Position numbers and translations under genes: made by a program. A DNA stretch of 64,000 bases, from the NCBI GenBank assembly GCA_036494545.1, contig DASXOB010000010.1, positions 62,001 to 126,000 of the forward strand, written 5' to 3'. Positions 36,887 through 46,800 of the stretch are shown piece after piece. Numbering within the stretch: position 1 is the first letter of the stretch; the number at the start of each line of letters is the position of its first letter. Source of the DNA: JAICXG01 sp036494545 (GTDB lineage: Bacteria; Verrucomicrobiota; Verrucomicrobiia; Chthoniobacterales; UBA10450). The notes below the pieces were generated by a model that was not told the DNA's origin, did not search any database, and saw nothing but the letters and a program-made list of their open reading frames with translations.

Positions 36887-38282
36887 TGCTGTTTCCTTGT
36901 GTGAAAATGATGGCGCACGCCATCACTGCTCCGATTGCCGTGATTGCCCAGGGCGGCATTCGCATGACCGCGGTCTCGAAGGTATTCTCGCGCATCGCCC
37001 AATGCATCGTGATCACACCAGCGGTAACGACTCCGATCTGCAAGAGTTCACGGGTGGAAAGAATCGCGTCGCCGTGAGCATGACCGCCGAACATTCCGCC
37101 CAACATTCGAGTGGCGATCGTGAAATCATTCGCGCGAAAGAATACCCAGGCAATACAAACTGCGGCGTAAGTCGCGAACCACGCCAGAATTCGTACGCTC
37201 GGCGCGCTCGCCCAGGGTTTGTCTTCGAAACAGACGCGACAGACACGCTCGATCACGAGATAGGAGCCATGAAGCAGACCCCAAACGACAAAGGTCCAGG
37301 CCGCGCCATGCCAAAGGCCGCCCAGGAACATCACGATGACCAGATTGAGCGCGGCCCGATAAGGGTTCACCTGGTTGCCGCCCAGCGGGATGTAGAGGTA
37401 ATCGCGAAGGAAAGTGGAGAGCGAGATATGCCAGCGTCGCCAGAAATCGGAGAAGCCGATCGCGGCATAAGGGAAACGAAAATTGTCCTTAAGATGAAAC
37501 CCAAGAGCTAGGGCCGCGCCGATTGCGCAAAGGGAATAGCCGGCGAAATCGAAAAAGATCTGTCCCGCAAACGCGAGCACGCCCGCCCATGAATCGAGCG
37601 CTACTAGCGGACCACCATAATTAAAGATGCGGTCGGCCGGTCCCGAAAGTAGAGTGTCCGCAAGCACAACCTTTTCAAACAGTCCTACAGTCATCAGCGC
37701 GAGCCCCCAAAGAAACTGATTGGCCTTTAGGCGCGGAGGATGAACAAGCTGCGGCAGGAAATCTCCCGCGCGGACGATTGGTCCAGCGACGAGCTGCGGG
37801 AAAAATGAAACGGCGAGAACGAAATCGCGCAGTGACTTAGTCGGTTGCAAGACGCCGCGATAAATGTCGAGCGTATAGGAGAGCGAATGGAACGTGTAAA
37901 AGGAAATGCCAACCGGCAAGAGAATATCGAGATGCGGCGGCTGATAGATGATACCGGCCCGTGCGACCAGCCATTGGAAATTTTCCAGGAGGAAATTTCC
38001 GTACTTAAAGAAACCTAGCATGCTCAGATTCATGCAAACGCTCGCCACCAGCCATCGGCGTTTTGATCGTTGATCCTGGGCTTTGCCCATCTGGCGGCCT
38101 AACCAGAAGTCCATCGCAGTGGTGGAAAACAGCAGCGCGGCAAAAGGCGGATTCCATGCGCCGTAGAAAATGTAACTGGCGATCACGAGCAGATTTTTTC
38201 GAACTGGCCACGAGCGAAGACTCCAATAGAGGCTGACGACGACCGCAAAGAAGACGACAAAAGTCAGGGAATTAAAGAGCAC
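36861..38282 (-). CDS. MBOAT-family O-acyltransferase (AlgI/PatA-like)
   Basis: This 473-residue polytopic membrane enzyme begins with the typical MLFNSLTFVVFFAVVVSLYW. It contains the MBOAT hallmarks FSDFWRRWHISLSTFLRDYL and GGLWHGAAWTFVVWGLLHG with the invariant His. It moves acyl groups from a cytoplasmic donor across the membrane to a glycan-modifying partner. The overlapping SGNH gene encodes the likely partner. Together they probably O-acetylate an exopolysaccharide or wall polymer. Confidence 0.92.
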   Translation of the reverse strand: MLFNSLTFVVFFAVVVSLYWSLRSWPVRKNLLVIASYIFYGAWNPPFAALLFSTTAMDFWLGRQMGKAQDQRSKRRWLVASVCMNLSMLGFFKYGNFLLENFQWLVARAGIIYQPPHLDILLPVGISFYTFHSLSYTLDIYRGVLQPTKSLRDFVLAVSFFPQLVAGPIVRAGDFLPQLVHPPRLKANQFLWGLALMTVGLFEKVVLADTLLSGPADRIFNYGGPLVALDSWAGVLAFAGQIFFDFAGYSLCAIGAALALGFHLKDNFRFPYAAIGFSDFWRRWHISLSTFLRDYLYIPLGGNQVNPYRAALNLVIVMFLGGLWHGAAWTFVVWGLLHGSYLVIERVCRVCFEDKPWASAPSVRILAWFATYAAVCIAWVFFRANDFTIATRMLGGMFGGHAHGDAILSTRELLQIGVVTAGVITMHWAMRENTFETAVMRMPPWAITAIGAVMACAIIFTQGNSNAFIYFQF

Positions 38283-38525
38283 AGTGGAAGTCGGACGAAT
38301 TACACTCCGAGACTGGAGTGCGAAGTTAAGTTATTCATATTGAGGCAGATGTTTTAGGGACTATTTCGTCGGTTGGCAAGAACCGAGTTCGTGCCAATCG
38401 ATCTCCTCTGAAATGGTCTCGAGCACGCTCCGTGAGAATTGGGCCAAGTCATGGTCGTGGTTGTCTCGCGCCGAGAGTGCAGGTGTCGGTGCACGCGCGG
38501 TTGGAAATCTGGCGTATTAGTGTGC

Positions 38526-39527
38526 ATGGCAAAGTCACTTTTCATTCTCCTTCTAGTGAGTTGGCAGTCCACCTTCGCCGCACCGAAGTATAAAGCAGTT
38601 ACACAAATCCCCATTGGCGGCGAAGGTGGCTGGGACATACTTACGATCGATAACGCCGCGCGCCGTTTGTATCTCTCACATGCAACGAAAGTCGTCGTAA
38701 TTGATCTCGAAACGAACGAGGTCGTCGGCGAAATTTCAGATACACCTGGTGTGCACGCGTTTCTTGCCGTTCCGGAGCTGGGGCGCGGCTTCTCGACTAA
38801 CGGCAAGGAAAATAAGAGCAGCGTGGTTGATTTGAAGACACTGACAACAATCCAGAAGGTGGATGTTGGGCAGAATCCAGATGCCATCGCTTACGATGCA
38901 AAACGCGATGAAGTTTACGTCTTTAATCACAGCGGCAATTCCGCCACGGTGATCGCCGGGAAAAGCGCGAAAGTGGTCGCGACGATACAGCTTGGCGGCA
39001 GCCCGGAGTTTGCCGCCGTCGACTCCACAACCGATCGCGTTTACGTCAACCTGGAAGATAAGAGCGAAGTCGCGGTCATTGATGGGTCGAAACACCAGGT
39101 CATGACCAGGTGGCCACTGGCGCCGGGCCAGGAACCGAGCGGCATCGCACTCGATGCCGCGCATCATCGCCTTTTCTCTACCTGTCACAACAAGATGATG
39201 GTCATGCTGGATGCTAATAGCGGCAGAGTTATCGGCAATGTCCCGATAGGCAGCGGGGTGGATGGTTGTGCCTTTGATGATTCGTCGCAGCTGGTTTTCG
39301 CTTCCTGCGGCGAAGGGGTGACGGTGGTCGCAAAGGAGAGTTCGCCTAACGAATTGTCGGTTGCACAAAACTTACAGACCCAGCGGGGCGCACGGACCAT
39401 CGCGCTCGACCCCAAGACTCATCGGATCTATTTGCCAACCGCGAATTTTGGACCGCCTCAGTCGGCGAATGGCCGGCCAAGTATCATGCCAGACACGATG
39501 CGTTTGTTGATCTATGGCCCGGAGTAA
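38526..39527 (+). CDS. Exported YncE-like beta-propeller protein
   Basis: This 333-residue protein has a signal peptide (MAKSLFILLLVSWQSTFAAP). Seven YVTN/YncE-type blades follow, with phrases such as VVVIDLETNEVVGEISDTPG, VAYD-like AIAYDAKRDEVYVFNHSGNS and VYVNLEDKSEVAVIDG. The propeller probably acts as a periplasmic binding scaffold; the ligand is unknown. It lies 3 bp upstream of an outer-membrane protein gene and is surely co-transcribed with it. It carries a GCCTAACGA word at 39344. Confidence 0.85.
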   Translation: MAKSLFILLLVSWQSTFAAPKYKAVTQIPIGGEGGWDILTIDNAARRLYLSHATKVVVIDLETNEVVGEISDTPGVHAFLAVPELGRGFSTNGKENKSSVVDLKTLTTIQKVDVGQNPDAIAYDAKRDEVYVFNHSGNSATVIAGKSAKVVATIQLGGSPEFAAVDSTTDRVYVNLEDKSEVAVIDGSKHQVMTRWPLAPGQEPSGIALDAAHHRLFSTCHNKMMVMLDANSGRVIGNVPIGSGVDGCAFDDSSQLVFASCGEGVTVVAKESSPNELSVAQNLQTQRGARTIALDPKTHRIYLPTANFGPPQSANGRPSIMPDTMRLLIYGPE

Positions 39528-39530
39528 CGC

Positions 39531-40274
39531 GTGCGCGAGTTAGCTGCGGTTTTCTTTCTCTGTGTAATCTCGCGGTTCGCTTTGGCGCAGGGCGGGCCGC
39601 CAATGATTACCGATGATCCTGGGACGCCGGGCAAGGGCCATTGGGAAAACAATTTCGCGATCGCCTTTTCCCATGTGCCTAACGAATGGTCGGGGGATGC
39701 GCCCGGCATCGATCTTAATTACGGCTGGGGCGATAATATTCAGCTTAACCTGCAGACTTCGATTTCAGTCTTAAAGCGCGGCGATCATGGACTGGTGGCC
39801 GGCCTCGGCGCTATGGAAACTGCCGTGAAGTGGCGCTTTCTTGATGAAGACACGAACGGCCTGGACATGTCGATGTACCCGCGACTCCTCTTTAACGTGG
39901 TGCATTCTTCCGTGCGTCGAGGACTGGCGGAAGACGGAACGCGCTTTCAGATTCCATTTGAGGCGGCGAAGAAGTTTGGGCCGGTCGCTCTCGCGGCCGA
40001 GTTTGGTCCGCTGGTGAGCTCTGTTGGCCCAGGCGAATTTATCTATGGCGTGGTTGCGGCCCACGAGATCAGTAGGACGACATCTGTGATGTTCGAGGTT
40101 CACGCCACCTCGCGAGTGAACCTGGACCAGGATGTAGTGACAGTGAACTTCGGCTGGAGACACAACATCTCTGAGCATGCCATCTGGATCGCTTCGTTAG
40201 GCCACGACGTGCACTCCGAGGGAGGTGCGCCACTGGCGCTGATTGGTTACTGCGGGTTACAAGTACTTTATTGA
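39531..40274 (+). CDS. Predicted outer-membrane beta-barrel protein
   Basis: This 247-residue protein has a signal peptide (MRELAAVFFLCVISRFALAQ). The body alternates amphipathic strands with aromatic girdle residues (HWENNFAIAFSHVPNEWSGD, IDLNYGWGDNIQLNLQTSIS, VTVNFGWRHNISEHAIWIAS) and ends in YCGLQVLY, a barrel-like C-terminus. It resembles the MetA-pathway/transporter-like outer-membrane family. The start is GTG 39531. It follows the YncE-like gene in one operon. Two GCCTAACGA words (39677 forward, 40194 reverse) lie inside it. Confidence 0.72.
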   Translation: MRELAAVFFLCVISRFALAQGGPPMITDDPGTPGKGHWENNFAIAFSHVPNEWSGDAPGIDLNYGWGDNIQLNLQTSISVLKRGDHGLVAGLGAMETAVKWRFLDEDTNGLDMSMYPRLLFNVVHSSVRRGLAEDGTRFQIPFEAAKKFGPVALAAEFGPLVSSVGPGEFIYGVVAAHEISRTTSVMFEVHATSRVNLDQDVVTVNFGWRHNISEHAIWIASLGHDVHSEGGAPLALIGYCGLQVLY

Positions 40275-40288
40275 GGCGGGGCGTTGGA

Positions 40289-41074
40289 TCAATGCGCTTT
40301 CGAAGCCGGTTTCTGAGGAACGATAACAATCAACACGGCCATCACGACAAGAAGCACTAACGACGCCGAATAACGGTTCAGAGCGAGCCCTCCATTCGCG
40401 ATTGGCTTATCGAGAAAATCGCCTACGACTGCGCCGAGCGGACGAGTCAGGACAAAGGCCGCCCAGAATAGAATGACGCGCGAAACTCCCGTGAAGTAAT
40501 ACAGAAGCGCCGTCACCAGAATTAACCCACCGAAGATTACCGCCGCTCCGAGATAGCCCATCTCATTGGTGTCCGCCACCCAGTCACCGAGCGCTGTTCC
40601 CAGAGTCTGTGAGAACATGATTGTCACCCAGTAAAACATCTCCACCTTTGGCGTGCTGACGGATTCGATCGAGATACTTCCGGTCGACCAGCGCCAGATC
40701 ATGAGCGACGCAATCACGCAAAAGAGCAGGATAGCCGAGCCGCCGGTGTAACCGATACCGAGTGAGCGATCGCAATAGTCAGCCAGGGTGGTTCCGACCG
40801 TCGTCGTCGCGACAATCGTGAGCCAGTAGAGAAAGGGATGAAAGTTTTTCGCCTTTATCTGCACGATGACGGCGGCGATGAAGATCACGCCAAAGATCGC
40901 TGTGCCGAGGAGATAACCCATGCCTGTCCCTGCGGATGTCGTTTCTCCCAGCCACGACATCGTGACTGCGTCCCCGCCCGTTTCACCCAGGGTCGTTGCC
41001 AGGATCTTAATGATCCAAAATAGAAGAGTTACGTGCGGGACTTTCGCGATCAGCTCGGATTTTGTTTCGCCCAT
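40289..41074 (-). CDS. COG4705-type membrane protein with four internal repeats
   Basis: This 261-residue protein has eight or so helices built from four related units. Each unit has the signature (T/S)LGxxxGD: TTLGETGGDAV, TVGTTLADYCDRSLGIGYTG, TLGTALGDWVADTNEMGYLG and PLGAVVGDFLDKPIANGG. This matches the uncharacterised membrane-anchored protein group COG4705. The conserved acidic residues in helices suggest ion or metal transport, but this is unproven. It converges on the barrel gene with only 14 bp between stops. Confidence 0.8.
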   Translation of the reverse strand: MGETKSELIAKVPHVTLLFWIIKILATTLGETGGDAVTMSWLGETTSAGTGMGYLLGTAIFGVIFIAAVIVQIKAKNFHPFLYWLTIVATTTVGTTLADYCDRSLGIGYTGGSAILLFCVIASLMIWRWSTGSISIESVSTPKVEMFYWVTIMFSQTLGTALGDWVADTNEMGYLGAAVIFGGLILVTALLYYFTGVSRVILFWAAFVLTRPLGAVVGDFLDKPIANGGLALNRYSASLVLLVVMAVLIVIVPQKPASKAH

Positions 41075-41407
41075 TTCTTGCCTGGGATCAATAACCGGAA
41101 CGTGTCCGGTCCCGCTCCAATAGCCGAAATCTGCTAAGATGAAACATCTCTCTTTGCTAACTTCAGAGAGGCGCGGCCCGGGCGATCTAACCGAGGTCGT
41201 TAGGCGGCTTGAGCCTGGGCCGCATTCGTGCGCTTCAACGCTTTTTATTTTATTTCGTGCCCGCGGTTTTAGCTTCGACGAGCAGCCTCGTGATTCGACG
41301 CACGACTAAATGGCTTTGAACAAACGACGCCGGCGCTCTGGGTTTCGCAAACTTTTTGCTTGCTTTATCGCGTGGAATCTGCAAATAACGGAAAAAGGAG
41401 CGATGAT
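41075..41407 (+). other. Divergent intergenic region, 333 bp
   Basis: This region separates the leftward COG4705 gene from the small His/Gly-rich gene. It contains one GCCTAACGA word in reverse (41197) and an A/T-rich stretch (41240-41265) that could be a promoter. No gene was recognised. Confidence 0.45.
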
Positions 41408-41845
41408 ATGAAGTTCGTAAAAGCGATGGTGGTTTCTGTCGCAGGGGCTGGATTACTCCTCTTCAGTGCTTCGGCCCATGCGCAGATGCGTCATAATGGC
41501 GGTGCAGGATCCCGTGGCGGCTTTGGCGGTTTTCACGGAGCTCCCGCAGCAGGGTGGAACGGTGCAGCCGCGCATGGATTTCATGGGCAAACCGCGGCCG
41601 CAGCGCACTTCCACGACGGTCATGGACATTTCCATGGGCATGGGCACACTCACGTTGTCGTGGGCGTTGGGTTCGGAGGCTGGGGCTGGGGCCCGGGATG
41701 GTGGGGTTATCCCTACGGGTATCCCGCCTACGGCTACTATTACCCGCCCTATCCATACTACTATCCGCCGCCTCCTCCTCCGGGCTATTACACGCAAGGG
41801 CAGGTTTACAACGGTCGTGTCGTAACGAACGACGGCGGAAAGTAA
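41408..41845 (+). CDS. Small secreted His/Gly/Tyr-rich protein
   Basis: This 145-residue protein has a signal peptide (MKFVKAMVVSVAGAGLLLFS, cleavage after AHA). A Gly/His-rich middle (HFHDGHGHFHGHGHTHVVVG) is followed by a Trp/Tyr/Pro-rich end (YYYPPYPYYYPPPPPPGYYT). A strong AAGGAG ribosome binding site precedes the ATG. His-rich stretches may bind metals, and the Tyr-Pro part resembles matrix or coat proteins. It is followed by a strong terminator and appears to be a single-gene unit. Confidence 0.8.
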   Translation: MKFVKAMVVSVAGAGLLLFSASAHAQMRHNGGAGSRGGFGGFHGAPAAGWNGAAAHGFHGQTAAAAHFHDGHGHFHGHGHTHVVVGVGFGGWGWGPGWWGYPYGYPAYGYYYPPYPYYYPPPPPPGYYTQGQVYNGRVVTNDGGK

Positions 41846-41867
41846 ACTTTCTGTCGGGTAGGACCGT

Positions 41868-41896
41868 GGTGTCAGCGAACCTAGCTCGCTGACACC
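41868..41896 (+). terminator. Intrinsic terminator
   Basis: GGTGTCAGCGA and TCGCTGACACC pair perfectly over 11 bp with a 7-nt loop, followed by GCTGTTTGTT. It lies 23 bp after the stop of the His/Gly-rich gene. Confidence 0.85.
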
Positions 41897-42038
41897 GCTG
41901 TTTGTTAATCAAGCTTGGTAGTGAGCGCCTGGGTCGGGCTAGTTCTCCCGCGGCAGGTGCCACGCAACCGAATTCCAAGTTGTTTCGTTGGCCCACGTGA
42001 CTCAGCTGTGTTGGACCGCGCCGAAACTCTAGTCTCAT

Positions 42039-42761
42039 TTACGGTAGGGACGTCCCGATCGCTCTTCGCGCTGCTCTAAGATCGGCTTCGTCGATTATGC
42101 CATCGGGAATTATATCAGTGCGGAAATTACTCTCATCTGTCGTCTGACCCTCAACCGCTTCGATCGCCGCCAGGTCAGCCTCATCAACCACTCGATCTCC
42201 ATTTACATCGCCAATCAGGAGCCCAAAAGTGAGCCTTGCCTTCCGAATAGTGTCTCCCGCGGAATCTGTAACTCCTTCCGCTGTCACCGTTATCTCAGTA
42301 GCGTTACAATCCTCGCCCACTCCAGTTAGAGAGATAACAACATTATGTGGGTCTGTACTGTCGATTTCGCCTCGCTCCACACTCCCGCAGGTCGTAGTCG
42401 CGCCATGAAGCGAAGTGACTTCCTGATTAAATGTCATCACCAGAGTGTATGTGCCTTTGGCTCCGCCGGAGCGATCCTCGACGGTTCCCGAGTCAATCGC
42501 GAAGCCTTCCTTGGCTGAAGCGGCACTCTGCAAAAAGAAAGCTGGCAGGGTTGTATCGGCACGAATCAGCCAGTTACCCGGGATTCCAAAGTCATCGATG
42601 ATACCGATGAGATCATTCGCTCCCGGATAAACGAGATTAGCGCGGCTATAGTCGACCATCGCCGCCACCCAGCTTTGGCGATGGCTGATGGTCTCATCAA
42701 TTGCCTGTGCAAATCTTACTGGAGGATGCGCTGAGCAGCGAATGGGTGCTGTCCTGAGCAA
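42039..42761 (-). pseudogene. C-terminal remnant of a secreted dockerin-like protein
   Basis: This open frame of 240 codons ends in a dockerin-type double EF-hand (GDVNGDRVVDEADLAAIE and PDGIIDEADLRAARRAIG), preceded by a beta-rich domain (YTLVMTFNQEVTSLHGATTT). It has no signal peptide, and its only start is a TTG two codons after the stop of the upstream gene, in the same frame. It is best read as the 3' end of a longer secreted protein whose 5' part was lost. If translated by read-through it would be a fusion, but no evidence supports that. Confidence 0.6.
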
Positions 42762-42764
42762 AAA

Positions 42765-43697
42765 TTATTGGTTGTACCAACGAAGAACCCGAAGCGCACG
42801 CAGCGTGTTCCATCGGCTTGGACGACCATCACCATCTTCGAGGGAGAAATGGACCATGCCGGGATGGGTATTTTCCAGGAGCCATCTGCCGTCAGATTGT
42901 TGCTTTGATCGAAGTAACTCGATCGCTTCGTCGATGCGCGAATCTGGCGGATTTCCGGCGGCGCGAAAATAGTCGAGACCACGCAGGGCGTCATAATGCC
43001 AGCGGGTCGGAAACGAAAACTGCAACCACGCTGGATCGACAATTTCGCCGGTGCTCTCACGCCGGAATAACTTTCGCTCGAGAAGATATTCCTCTCCCCG
43101 ACGTCGCGCGGTGTTTGATGCGGCCGAGCCACCGGTGGCATGCTCGTGTGCCAATAATCCTTCAAGCACGCGAATCGTGGTGTGGAAAGAAGAGCGAACC
43201 GAGCCGTTCTCTGCCTCACAATTCCACCCTCCGTCCTCGAGCTGCTCGCTTAGGAGCCGCGCGACGACTCGATCGACATCTTGATCAAAATAGACTCCGA
43301 GCACGACGACCATCCCATTGATGCACGGCTCGACTTCGCCGCTAAAGAAGGGTTGGCCGGCGTGCTCCCAGCGGCAGTTTTCCCGAACCTTCGTTACCGC
43401 CTGACGAATCTTCTTATTGTGAGGATCGACACCAAAGTCATGCAGGTAGACAAGGCTGTAAGCCGTCGCGGTCCAGGGCTGACCTTCGTTCCTGCCCCAC
43501 TTCCCTCGCGGGAAAAGCGCGCCACCCGCCCACTGGCCATCCTCCTCCTGCAAAGCAAGCAAGCGTGCTCCCCATCCTTCATTCGTGATACGACCACGCT
43601 CCGCGGCAACAATTTCTTCCGGTGCATCGGCGAGATCCCGCAACACCTGCCAACGGATCGCGGGATCGGAGTCGAGCAACCAATCCAGCACATTCAT
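42765..43697 (-). CDS. Squalene-cyclase/prenyltransferase-like alpha-toroid protein
   Basis: This 310-residue protein is built from helical repeats with QW-like motifs (EDGQWAGG, EDGGWNCE, SDGRWLLE) and helices such as WTATAYSLVYLHDFGV. This is the alpha/alpha-barrel fold of terpene cyclases and prenyltransferases. The DxDD or DxD catalytic motifs of true cyclases are not evident, and the length is half that of squalene-hopene cyclase. It is probably a stand-alone toroid protein of unknown catalytic or binding role, cytoplasmic since no signal is present. Confidence 0.75.
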   Translation of the reverse strand: MNVLDWLLDSDPAIRWQVLRDLADAPEEIVAAERGRITNEGWGARLLALQEEDGQWAGGALFPRGKWGRNEGQPWTATAYSLVYLHDFGVDPHNKKIRQAVTKVRENCRWEHAGQPFFSGEVEPCINGMVVVLGVYFDQDVDRVVARLLSEQLEDGGWNCEAENGSVRSSFHTTIRVLEGLLAHEHATGGSAASNTARRRGEEYLLERKLFRRESTGEIVDPAWLQFSFPTRWHYDALRGLDYFRAAGNPPDSRIDEAIELLRSKQQSDGRWLLENTHPGMVHFSLEDGDGRPSRWNTLRALRVLRWYNQ

Positions 43698-43816
43698 CTG
43701 AGGAGTCTATCTTCTTCTGGACAACTGTCCGCTCGAGGCTCGCACGGGCGAAAAATCACACTGGCCTTTGGTCCTATATCCAGAGATAGGTCGATACTTA
43801 CACGGTGATCGTTGCC

Positions 43817-46800
43817 ATGCCGACCAAGTCCACTGATGCGACCGCACGACACAGGGCCAGGCATGCCGCGGCCTCTCGCGACCAAACGGAGGTTGCCCCC
43901 GCGCGCGTCTTTTCTCCGCTCACCGGACGCGACACAGAGGTCGGCTTGATCCGCGATCGCTGGGAGCAAGCGCAGGAAGGAATGGGTCAGGTGGTGCTGA
44001 TCGTGGGCGAGGCAGGGCTGGGCAAATCGCGGCTGGTGCAAACGATTCGGCAGAAGGTGCAGGACGCAGTGGAGGACGAGTCGCACGGCTCGCCCATAAT
44101 CGAGTGGCGCTGCGCGGATCAATTCCAAAGCACGGAGTTGTTTCCGTTGACCGATTACCTGCAGCGCGTTCTCAATTTTTCCCGCGATGAATCGCCCACC
44201 GCGCGTTTCGATTGTCTCGCGCAGTATCTCGATGATCACGGGCTTGGACGAGCCGAGGTCGTGTCGCTCTTTGCGAAACTCTTGTTTCTTCCGTCGGACG
44301 AACGTTTCCCGGCAACCGATCTTTCACCGGTACGCGAGCGCGAGGAGACTTTTCGCGCGGTGCACGAATGGCTGCACGCGTGTTCACAACGCCAGCCGGT
44401 GCTCTTTGTTGTTGAGGATTTGCATTGGATCGATGCTTCGAGTCTTGAGTTTCTCACCCAGTTCATCGCGGAGGGATTGCACGACCGCATTCTCACTGTG
44501 TTCACCTTTCGTCCGGAATTTCGGACCCCGTGGCCGGCCGTCTCGCACCAGACGAGTCTCGCGCTCAATCGCCTAACGAAACGCCAAGTGGCCGAACTGC
44601 TGCGCAAGAGCGCGGGTAGCGCGCCGCCCGATTCGCTCGTCACGCAGATCTACGAACGGACGCGCGGCGTGCCGTTGCTCGTGGAGGAATTCGGTCGCAT
44701 GGCGCAGGACTACGCGCAGGACCACGAGATGCCGGACACGCTCCAGGAACTCATGATCGGTCGCCTGGATCGCCTAACGAGCAGACGCGAGGTGGCCCAT
44801 TATGCTGCGACCCTCGGTCGAGAATTCCAGTTTGAAATGCTCGCCGCCGTCGCCGGTTTGGATGAGAGTGCGCTCCGCGCCGAACTGGCTAAGTTGGAAC
44901 GCGCGGAGATCATCTTCGGCACCGGACACCCGCCTGACACGACGTACCAGTTCAAGCATGCGCTGCTCGAGGAGGCGGTGCGCGGCGCGCTTGATGAAGA
45001 AGGCCAACGCCAGCTCCACCTCCAGGTGGCTGAGGCGTTGGAAGCGAAGTTCCCGCGCATCGTCGAGCGACAGCCAGAGCGGCTCGCACATCATTTCACG
45101 GAGGCGAACCTGGCGGAGAAAGCGGTCGGATATTGGCTCGAAGCGGGGCGCCGTTCGCAGGAGCGTTTCGCCAACGTCGAAGCGATCAGCCAACTGATCA
45201 AGGGTCTGGGGCTATTGCGGACGCTCGACCAATCTCCATCGCGCAATGTCCAGGAGGTGAAATTACTCGGTCCGCTCGGCACGGCTTACATCGCGGCTCG
45301 CGGTTATGCGGCGCCGGAAGTTGGCCCGATCTTTCAGCGCGCCTGCGAACTGGCGTCGGGTTTTGGGCGAACACCGGAAGCCTTCACGATGCTGCGCGGA
45401 TTTTTTGCCTACCAAATTGTGCGCGGTAATTTTCGCCACTGCACCGAACTCGCAGCCGAGGCCATGCAGTTTGCCCGCGAGGCGGCTGACGATGGCATGA
45501 TGATGGAGGCGCTTTTCCTTGAGGCGATCACTCAGTTCTACCGGGGCGATTTTGCCCACGCCCGCGACGGGTTCGCCAGGGCGATCGCGAATTATGACGA
45601 TCGCGAGCGGACCGCATTCTGGGCCGCGCGCACGGGAGAGAACACCGGTGTGACTCATCGCTGCTACCTCGCACTTGCGTCGTGGCATCTCGGGTCACCT
45701 GATCGCGCCCTCGCGATAAATGCCGAAGCGCGGGAACTCGCCCGCACAATCCATCATCCGTTCAGTCTCGAATACGCCCTCCATCACACCGGGTGGCTGC
45801 ATCAGCATTGCCGTCTCGCGAACGAAACCGAAGCGGCCGGTCGGGAAGAGATGCAGGTCGCGACCGAGCAGGGTTTCGTTTTCTGGCTTGCGTCGGGCAG
45901 ACTTTTTCAAGCAGCTGGCTTGCTCGTCCGCGGGCGGATCGAGGAAGGGTTGCGCCTTTTCCAGAATGCCCTCGCGGATTATCGGGCGACCGGTGCCATT
46001 CTCGGCCTCCCCTACTATTTGAGCATTCTTGCGGAAGCACTAACCAAGGCGCACCGCTACGACGAAGCTCGCCTTGCTTTCGACGAGGCATTCGAGCTCG
46101 TGGAAGAAAACGACGACCGTTTCCAGGAAGCCGAATTGCACCGGCTTCGTGGCGAACTGCATCTTGCCGAGGCGCACGACGAACCCCATGCAGCGCGTTG
46201 CTTCCAGAGCGCGATCGAGATCGCGAGAGAACAAGGCAGCCGCGCGTGGGAACTTCGCGCCAGCGTGAGCCTCGCCCGACTATGGCAGCGGCAGGGCCGA
46301 GGGCATGAAGCTCTCGGTGCACTCACCGCCGTCTTCGATTCCTTTACCGAAGGTTTTGATTCGCCTGATCTCGCAGACGCAACCGCGCTCCTCCGCGAGC
46401 TCGGCAACGAACGGATGCGCGACGAAATCGCGGCCGGGATCAAATATGTCCGCGATTGCATCCCGCCGCCGATGACGGGCCCAGTCTCGGTGGATTGGCG
46501 TTACATTCCCTCGACAACTTTGGGTGGCGACGCCATCGGTTATCATTGGCTCGATCAGGAACACCTTGCCTTGTATCTCATCGACGTTACCGGGCACGGG
46601 CTTGACTCCGCCTTGCTCGCCGTCACAATCACCAATGTCATCCGCGCCGGGTCGATTTCCGGTGCGGACCTGCGGCGCCCCGAGCAGGTCCTCGCAGCCC
46701 TGAACGATGCGTTCCAAGGTTCGCGTCACGGCAAAAAGTTCTTTACCCTTTGGTATGGTGTTTATCACACTGCCAGCCGCACCCTCATGCACGCGAGCGG

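Noticed and set aside
680..45600. Palindromic GCGATCGC words (HIP1-like), about nine copies noticed
   Set aside because: The excess over expectation is only a few-fold, and GATCG-rich words are common in GC-rich coding DNA of this codon bias. It is much weaker than the GCCTAACGA signal.
45263..46322. Long minus- and plus-strand frames inside the ATPase-TPR-phosphatase gene
   Set aside because: They arise from the high-GC third positions of the real gene; compositions are Arg/Pro/Ser-rich and domain-free.
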